A DNA stretch of 64,000 nt. Origin: Pseudomonadota bacterium. Lineage in GTDB: Bacteria; Pseudomonadota; Gammaproteobacteria; Steroidobacterales; Steroidobacteraceae. The stretch is taken from the NCBI GenBank assembly GCA_023417315.1, contig JAEZFW010000068.1, forward strand, positions 62,001-126,000, read 5' to 3'. The first letter of the stretch is position 1. Each line of letters starts with the position of its first letter. Of the stretch, positions 59,072 to 64,000 are shown in pieces. Below the pieces are notes generated by a model that ran no database searches, was not told the origin of the DNA, and saw nothing but the letters and a program-made list of their open reading frames with translations. The translations under genes and the position numbers were made by a program.

Positions 59072-59716
59072 TCAAGTGCGGGCAAGTGCCCGGGTTTCAA
59101 CGATCGCGCGAATCGCACTGGCGACGCTCTCGAGAGATCCTGCTGCATCGATGATGGCGATGCGCTCGGGCTCGGCGTTTGCGCGCTCCAGATAAGCGGC
59201 GCGCACCCGCTGGAAAAAAGCCTGCTGCTCGAGCTCGAAACGATCCGTCGCACCCCGAGTTTCGTTGCGTGATCGAGCACGAGCGGTCCCGACCTCGACC
59301 GGCGCATCGAGCAGGATGGTGAGATCCGGTCGCAAGGGTCCCAACACCGCTTGCTCGAGGATCTTGATGAGCTCGCGATCGAAGCCTCGCCCGCCTCCTT
59401 GATAGGCATAGGTCGCATCCGTGAACCGGTCGCACACGACCCATACGCCGCGCGCGAGGGCAGGCTCGATGACGTTCGCAATATGCGTCGATCGGGCTGC
59501 AAACATGAGCAGCAGCTCGCACGATGGGGGCATCGTCTCTTCGCTCGTTTCGAGCAGGAGGGTTCTGATCTTCTCGGCACGCGGTGTCCCGCCGGGCTCG
59601 CGAGTCAGAATCACCTCGAGGCCAAGCTCGCTCAGCCAATCGCGCAGTGCGCCGATCTGCGTCGACTTTCCGACGCCTTCGCCGCCTTCGATCGTGATGA
59701 ACTTGCCTCGCTTCAT
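59072..59716 (-). CDS. tmk: Thymidylate kinase
   Basis: 214 residues. The P-loop is IEGGEGVGKSTQIG at residues 8-20, the DR(Y/F) motif is VVCDRFTDATYAYQGGGRGFD, and the lid with R-x-R is in GTARARSRNETRGATDRFE. It phosphorylates dTMP to dTDP in the cytosol. Its start overlaps the mltG stop as ATGA, so translation is coupled. The conserved order mltG-tmk-holB marks a housekeeping operon. Confidence 0.95.
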   Translation of the reverse strand: MKRGKFITIEGGEGVGKSTQIGALRDWLSELGLEVILTREPGGTPRAEKIRTLLLETSEETMPPSCELLLMFAARSTHIANVIEPALARGVWVVCDRFTDATYAYQGGGRGFDRELIKILEQAVLGPLRPDLTILLDAPVEVGTARARSRNETRGATDRFELEQQAFFQRVRAAYLERANAEPERIAIIDAAGSLESVASAIRAIVETRALART

Positions 59717-60774
59717 TGTCGCTCGCGGAGCTTTCGTAGATAGCGCTTCACGGCGGCATCATGCTCCGCCAGTGTCTTGGAAAAGTAGTGGCTGCCGTCC
59801 GGCTCACCCGTGGCCACGAAGAATAGCGCACCCGTCATCTCCGGGTGCGCGGCCGCGCGCAGGGAATCGAGTCCAGGCATCGCGATCGGCGTCGGCGGCA
59901 ATCCTGCGCGCGTGTACGTGTTGTAGGGCGTGTCGCGCCGTAGATCTGCGCGGCGGATGTTGCCGTCGTAACGATCCCGCATTCCGTAGATGACTGTTGG
60001 ATCTGTTTGCAGCCGCATGCCTCGACGCAAGCGCTCGATGAAAACACCCGCGACGGCTGGCCGTTCGGAGTCGAGCGCCGTCTCCTTCTCCACGATCGAG
60101 GCGAGAATCAGCGCTTCGTAGGCACTCGCGAGCGGAAGATCGGGAAGGCGCGCATCCCACGCACTCTGTAGCTCCGTTTGCATGCGTCGGTGCGCCATGC
60201 CGAGCAGCTCGATATCGCTCGTGCCGCGCGGAAAACGATAGGTATCCGGAAAGAATTGTCCCTCAGGATGAAGACCTGGCGCGCCGAGTGCGGTCATGAT
60301 GTCTTCGTCCCCACGATCCCTGAACTGCGCATCGACGGCCTCGTGTGTGGCGACCGCATTGCGTACGTCCGAGAAGGTCGAGCCCTCGATGAAGGTGATG
60401 CTGTGAAGGATGACTCGTCCAGAGCTCAAGAGATCGAGCAGCGTGCGGGGCGTGAGTCCAGGCGCGAGCTCGTACTCGCCCGCTTTCAACGCCTGAGCGC
60501 GATTCAGCACTCGCGCCCAGCCGACCCATAGCCGTGGACGATCGAGAACGCCTGCTTCGTGAAGCGAGCTGCCGACAGCTCGCAAGCTCGCACCCCGCAC
60601 CACCTCGAAGACGCGCACCTCGTGCAGCCCGCCGAGCGGAGTATCCAGCCATCGATGAATCCACCAGGCACCGCCGAGCACGCCGAGTGCTCCTAGCGCG
60701 AACAAGATGAGCAACGCGCGGATGATCGCTCCGCCATTCGCCTTCGAACGTGGCGCCGTTGAACGCGGTGTCAT
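59713..60774 (-). CDS. mltG: Endolytic murein transglycosylase MltG
   Basis: 353 residues from the ATG at 60772-60774, which overlaps the pabC stop by one base (TAATG). An N-terminal membrane helix (IIRALLILFALGALGVLGGAWWI) anchors it in the inner membrane. The catalytic Glu is in ALILASIVEKETAL, and FIERLRRGMRLQTDPTVIYG, then DTPYNTYTRAGLPPTPIAMPG are family signatures. It cleaves nascent glycan strands and sets their length during peptidoglycan synthesis. Confidence 0.94.
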   Translation of the reverse strand: MTPRSTAPRSKANGGAIIRALLILFALGALGVLGGAWWIHRWLDTPLGGLHEVRVFEVVRGASLRAVGSSLHEAGVLDRPRLWVGWARVLNRAQALKAGEYELAPGLTPRTLLDLLSSGRVILHSITFIEGSTFSDVRNAVATHEAVDAQFRDRGDEDIMTALGAPGLHPEGQFFPDTYRFPRGTSDIELLGMAHRRMQTELQSAWDARLPDLPLASAYEALILASIVEKETALDSERPAVAGVFIERLRRGMRLQTDPTVIYGMRDRYDGNIRRADLRRDTPYNTYTRAGLPPTPIAMPGLDSLRAAAHPEMTGALFFVATGEPDGSHYFSKTLAEHDAAVKRYLRKLRERQ

Positions 60775-61589
60775 TACGCCCTCAACGCTGCTTTGAATGC
60801 ATTTGCGACCTCGCGTCGCGTCCATTCCTTCGTTCCCAAGACGCGGACTGGACGAATGCCGCGCACTGCATTGGTGAGGAAGACTTCCTCGGCCGCCTCC
60901 ACATCATGAGGCCACAGAGGCTCTTCACTGACCGCGATGCCGAGCTGTCCGGCCGCGCGCAGAACTTGCCCGCGCATCACGCCGCGCACCCCACAGTAAC
61001 GAAGATCAGGCGTAAGCAGCATCCCCTCTCGCACCAGGAACACGTTCGATGCCGTACCGCACACGAGCTCGCCTTCCGTGTCCAGCATCAAGCCTTCGTC
61101 GATCGATACGTCGTGCCATTCCGCCTGCGCCAGCACTTGTTCGAGCCGATTGAGATGTTTGATCCCGGCAAGGCGTTCGTTACGCCCAAGTCGCGTCTCG
61201 CACCAACGAATGCTCAACATGCGATCGGATTCGATGTCGGGTGCCGCATAGGATGCGACCACCCGCGTCGCGAGTCCTGCGCTCGACGGCCGATAGCCTC
61301 GTGCCCCAACACCGCGCGTTACGATGATCTTCACGACGGCACTGCGCAGATTCGCTGTGACTTTCTTGATCTCTTGCTCGAGCACCGATGCGTCGGGCGG
61401 TGCGATTTGCAGGCGCTCGCAGCCGGTGCGCAACCGCTCGAGATGCGAGCCGAGGAAGCGAACGACGCCATGCTCCAGGCGAGCGGTTTCGAATAAGCCG
61501 TCGCCATACTGAAAACCGCGATCGTTCAATGGCAGCGCATTCGTGAGGTCTTTCGGGGGCGCTCCATTGACGAGCACCGACAGCGTCAT
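60774..61589 (-). CDS. pabC: Aminodeoxychorismate lyase
   Basis: 271 residues from the ATG at 61587-61589, which overlaps the pabB stop as ATGA; an upstream GTG at 61601 is possible. The PLP lysine is Lys144 in AGIKHLNRLEQV. The fold-type IV markers RGFQYGDGLFET near the start and the VSEEPLWPHDVEAAEEVFLTNAVRGIRPV segment near the end agree. It converts aminodeoxychorismate to 4-aminobenzoate and pyruvate for folate synthesis. It follows pabB, its partner enzyme. Confidence 0.93.
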   Translation of the reverse strand: MTLSVLVNGAPPKDLTNALPLNDRGFQYGDGLFETARLEHGVVRFLGSHLERLRTGCERLQIAPPDASVLEQEIKKVTANLRSAVVKIIVTRGVGARGYRPSSAGLATRVVASYAAPDIESDRMLSIRWCETRLGRNERLAGIKHLNRLEQVLAQAEWHDVSIDEGLMLDTEGELVCGTASNVFLVREGMLLTPDLRYCGVRGVMRGQVLRAAGQLGIAVSEEPLWPHDVEAAEEVFLTNAVRGIRPVRVLGTKEWTRREVANAFKAALRA

Positions 61590-62962
61590 CGGGGCCCCCA
61601 CGGCTGTGTCAGCGCCCGCAACACGCCGCGCGCCTTTGCGCGGGTTTCCTCCAGCTCGCGCTCCGGAATCGAGTCGGCAACGATGCCGGCGCCCGCCCGG
61701 ATCGTGAGCTCCCGATCCCTGAGCTCGACCGAGCGAATGAGAATGTTCAAATCCATCGAGCCGTCGCGATTCAAGTAACCCAGAGATCCGGTGTACGGGC
61801 CGCGCGCCTCACCTTCGAGCTCGCCGATGATCTCCATACAGCGGATTTTAGGACATCCGGTGATTGTACCGCCCGGAAAAACGGCTCGAACGACACCGCC
61901 TGGCGAAACGTCGGGGCGAAGCTGGCCGCGCACGTTGGACACGATGTGATGCACGTGCGCATACGATTCGAGCGCCATGAACTCGTCCACCTCGACGCTG
62001 CCTGCCGTGCAGATCTTTCCAAGATCGTTACGTTCCAGATCGAGCAGCATGACGTGCTCTGCGCGCTCCTTGGGGTGCGCGCGCAGCTCCCGGGCCAACA
62101 CCTCATCGCTGCCGAAATTGTGACCGCGAGGTCGCGTGCCCGCGATCGGACGCGTCGCAACCCAACCCCGATTCACTTGCACGAGCCGCTCGGGAGAGGA
62201 GCTTGCGATCGTAAGCTCGCCGAAGCGCGCGAGTGCTGCGAAGGGTGATGGATTCGTCTCACGCAATCGTCGATAGACTTGATGTGGCTGAACACCTTCT
62301 TTCAATCGCGCACGCCACGCGCGCGACAGATTAGCTTGATAGATGTCGCCAGCGGCGATGTAGTCGAGCGCACGCTCGACCGCATCGAGAAATGCCTGAG
62401 GCTTCTCCTCGTCGATCTCGCCTTCAATGAGCTCCGACTGCCATTGAGGCGCGCTCGCCGCTGCGGCCGCATCGTCTTGGATTTGCGAGACAGCATCGGC
62501 CGCATGCGGCTCAGCCAGGATCCAGGCTTCCGAGCTGTCGTGCCGGAATACGATCGCCGCTGGGATGCGAACGGCTTGCGCGATGGGACCGTGTGCCGGC
62601 TGAGGAAGCTGTAACCGGGGCTCGACCTGTTGTGCGAGCTCGTAACTCAAGAAGAGCAACCAGCCGCCTCGAAACGGCAGATGCACGTTCGATTCGTCGA
62701 CTCGCTCTGCACGCCACCAGGCATCCAGCGCATCTAGAAACGTTTGGCCTTTGGCATGAGAGCTGTCGCTCGCAAGCTCACCGGCTGCATCCAAGGTGAG
62801 CACTTGTGTTGGGCACGCGAACAGGATGTCGTAGCGGCCGAGCGGCTCACCGCTGGCTGAGCTTTCGAACAGAGCGGGGTAACGCTGCGGGAAAACGGAG
62901 TGCAGCTCCAGCAGAGTCGAGCGTTGTAGCCGTACCGGAATCATCAACGGCTCTGCGTTCAT
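61586..62962 (-). CDS. pabB: Aminodeoxychorismate synthase component I
   Basis: 458 residues from the ATG at 62960-62962; a TTG 12 codons upstream is less likely. The chorismate-binding domain carries the signatures GDIYQANLSRAW, PIAGTRPRG, HVHHIVSNV and FPGGTITGCPKIRCMEIIGELE with the catalytic Lys. The N-terminal third has the amide-transfer-linked part with LPFRGGWLLFLSYELA. It aminates chorismate, with ammonia from PabA (not in the window). Placement of pabB between fabF and pabC is unusual compared with E. coli, where it is separate, but logical for folate synthesis. Confidence 0.94.
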   Translation of the reverse strand: MNAEPLMIPVRLQRSTLLELHSVFPQRYPALFESSASGEPLGRYDILFACPTQVLTLDAAGELASDSSHAKGQTFLDALDAWWRAERVDESNVHLPFRGGWLLFLSYELAQQVEPRLQLPQPAHGPIAQAVRIPAAIVFRHDSSEAWILAEPHAADAVSQIQDDAAAAASAPQWQSELIEGEIDEEKPQAFLDAVERALDYIAAGDIYQANLSRAWRARLKEGVQPHQVYRRLRETNPSPFAALARFGELTIASSSPERLVQVNRGWVATRPIAGTRPRGHNFGSDEVLARELRAHPKERAEHVMLLDLERNDLGKICTAGSVEVDEFMALESYAHVHHIVSNVRGQLRPDVSPGGVVRAVFPGGTITGCPKIRCMEIIGELEGEARGPYTGSLGYLNRDGSMDLNILIRSVELRDRELTIRAGAGIVADSIPERELEETRAKARGVLRALTQPWGPR

Positions 62963-63018
62963 ACGAGAGCCATTATCGCCGAGTACCGAGGCAGGCAACT
63001 TGTCGGCGAAGGTGCAGA

Positions 63019-64000
63019 TTACTCAGGCTTACGGAAGACGAGACTGCCGTTCGTGCCGCCGAATCCGAACGAGTTCGACAGCGCAACCTTAATCGGCATC
63101 TTGCGCGCGGTGTGCGGGACGTAGTCGAGATCGCACCCTTCGCCTGGATTGTGAAGATTGATTGTCGGCGGTGCGACCTGATCGCGAATCGCGAGGATCG
63201 AGAAGATCGCCTCCACTGCACCCGCCGCGCCGAGCAGATGGCCAGTCATCGACTTGGTCGAGCTCACGGCGAGCTTGTACGCGTGATCGCCGAACGTGCG
63301 CTTGGTCGCAACTGTTTCGGCCAGATCGCCGAGCTCCGTCGAAGTCGCATGCGCATTCAGATACTGGACGTCTTCAGGATTCAGGCTGCCGTCGCGAAGC
63401 GCATTCGCCATGGCAAGCCGCGCACCCTCGCCATTCTCCGGCGGTGCGGTGATGTGATGCGCATCGCCGCTCATCCCGAAACCTGCGAACTCGGCGTAAA
63501 TGCGTGCTCCACGCTTCTTCGCGTGCTCGTATTCTTCGAGCACGAGCGCGCCCGCGCCATCCGACAGCACGAAACCGTCGCGATCGCGGTCCCACGGCCG
63601 GCTTGCGCCTTGGGGATCATCGTTACGCTGCGACAACGCACGTGCTTGGCAGAAGCTGCCGAGACCGAGCGGCGTCGTGGCCATCTCTCCGCCACCTGCG
63701 ATCATGACGTCGGCATCACCGTATTGAACGAGCCGCGCGGCAAGACCGATCGAGTGAGTCGACGTCGTGCACGCCGTGACGGTCGCAATGTTCGGTCCAG
63801 TCAATTTGAAATGGATCGACACGTGCCCGGAGATCATGTTGATGATGCTGCCCGGTACGAAGAATGGAGAGATCTTCTTCGGACTGCGGGTTTCCGAATA
63901 CTTGTCGTAGTTCTCTTCGATCGTGTCCAGGCCGCCGATGCCTGCGCCCATCGCAACGCCGATGCGTGCGCTGTTCTCGGGCGTGACTTCGATGCCGGAA
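63019..64000 (-). CDS. fabF: Beta-ketoacyl-ACP synthase II (5' end beyond window)
   Basis: About 327 C-terminal residues; the frame runs open through 64000, so the N-terminus is outside the window (an internal ATG at 63951 is not the start). The active Cys is in TVTACTTSTHSIG, and the catalytic His residues are in LNAHATSTELGD and KSMTGHLLGAAGAVE. The rest (FVLSDGAGALVLEEYEHA, SNSFGFGGTNGSLVF) is typical KAS II. It elongates acyl chains in fatty acid synthesis. It is followed by pabB after about 56 bases, on the minus strand, at the head of the housekeeping run. Confidence 0.95.
   Translation of the reverse strand, partial: SGIEVTPENSARIGVAMGAGIGGLDTIEENYDKYSETRSPKKISPFFVPGSIINMISGHVSIHFKLTGPNIATVTACTTSTHSIGLAARLVQYGDADVMIAGGGEMATTPLGLGSFCQARALSQRNDDPQGASRPWDRDRDGFVLSDGAGALVLEEYEHAKKRGARIYAEFAGFGMSGDAHHITAPPENGEGARLAMANALRDGSLNPEDVQYLNAHATSTELGDLAETVATKRTFGDHAYKLAVSSTKSMTGHLLGAAGAVEAIFSILAIRDQVAPPTINLHNPGEGCDLDYVPHTARKMPIKVALSNSFGFGGTNGSLVFRKPE

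Noticed and set aside
1..64000. CRISPR array, tRNA, rRNA, insertion sequence or prophage
   Set aside because: No regularly spaced direct repeats of CRISPR type, no cloverleaf or transposase/integrase motifs were seen; the tandem heptamers have no spacers.

Overview
The window is GC-rich (roughly 60% by eye) bacterial chromosome, dense in genes with short overlaps and strong codon-position bias. The right-hand 6.4 kb carries the conserved housekeeping run fabF-pabB-pabC-mltG-tmk-holB-pilZ on the minus strand, which points to a gammaproteobacterium. Heptanucleotide tandem repeats, a marine-type fatty acyl reductase and a wax ester synthase would fit a Xanthomonadales/Nevskiales/Steroidobacterales-like lineage, but that placement is inference. 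No tRNA, rRNA, transposase, phage gene or CRISPR array was seen.

Layout. 1-10.5 kb: stress and central-carbon block: tandem-domain universal stress protein (cut by the left edge), CBS protein, Hsp20 and a solo GroEL on the minus strand; then L,D-transpeptidase, M15-type peptidase, 6-phosphofructokinase, a second CBS protein and PEP synthase on the plus strand. 10.5-14.3 kb: a diheme cytochrome c, then an alcohol dehydrogenase/aldehyde dehydrogenase pair. 14.3-25.7 kb: neutral-lipid block: a two-domain alcohol-forming fatty acyl reductase divergent from a wax ester synthase, followed by phasin, patatin, lipase, acyl-CoA ligase, an unknown protein, a GMC oxidoreductase and a small hydrolase. 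25.8-31.7 kb: a minus-strand operon acs-pdhA-pdhB-pdhC-ACP plus a flavodoxin. 31.8-39.3 kb: a short glucan phosphorylase, a giant ACP-acyl-AMP ligase-acyltransferase fusion, a phosphoribosyltransferase, nicotinate phosphoribosyltransferase and an EF-hand protein. 39.4-48.4 kb: CDP-archaeol-synthase-like membrane protein, a complete ABC exporter, a second UspA, OsmC, a VTT membrane protein, a divergent PRPP synthetase and an APH-fold kinase. 48.8-57.5 kb: MASE1-GGDEF cyclase, small unknown proteins, a solo TIR-like protein, an EEP-family hydrolase, a FadB-like enzyme and a cyclic-nucleotide/rhodanese protein. 57.5-64 kb: the housekeeping run, ending in a terminator flanked by inverted heptamer repeats.

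How it works together (inference). The first 48 kb reads as an island for slow growth, energy limitation or low oxygen: chaperones, stress sensors, adenylate-sensing CBS modules, reversible glycolytic enzymes, acetate/pyruvate-to-acetyl-CoA enzymes, NAD/PRPP salvage, and storage of carbon as wax esters with the enzymes to make, coat and re-mobilise them. Several promoter regions contain TAGGG/CCCTA or TCCTAAC dyads that may mark a shared regulator. The most distinctive points are the wax-ester cassette, the ACP inside a pyruvate dehydrogenase operon, the ACP-FAAL-acyltransferase fusion, the exporter operon with a CDP-archaeol-synthase relative, and the heptamer-flanked terminator.
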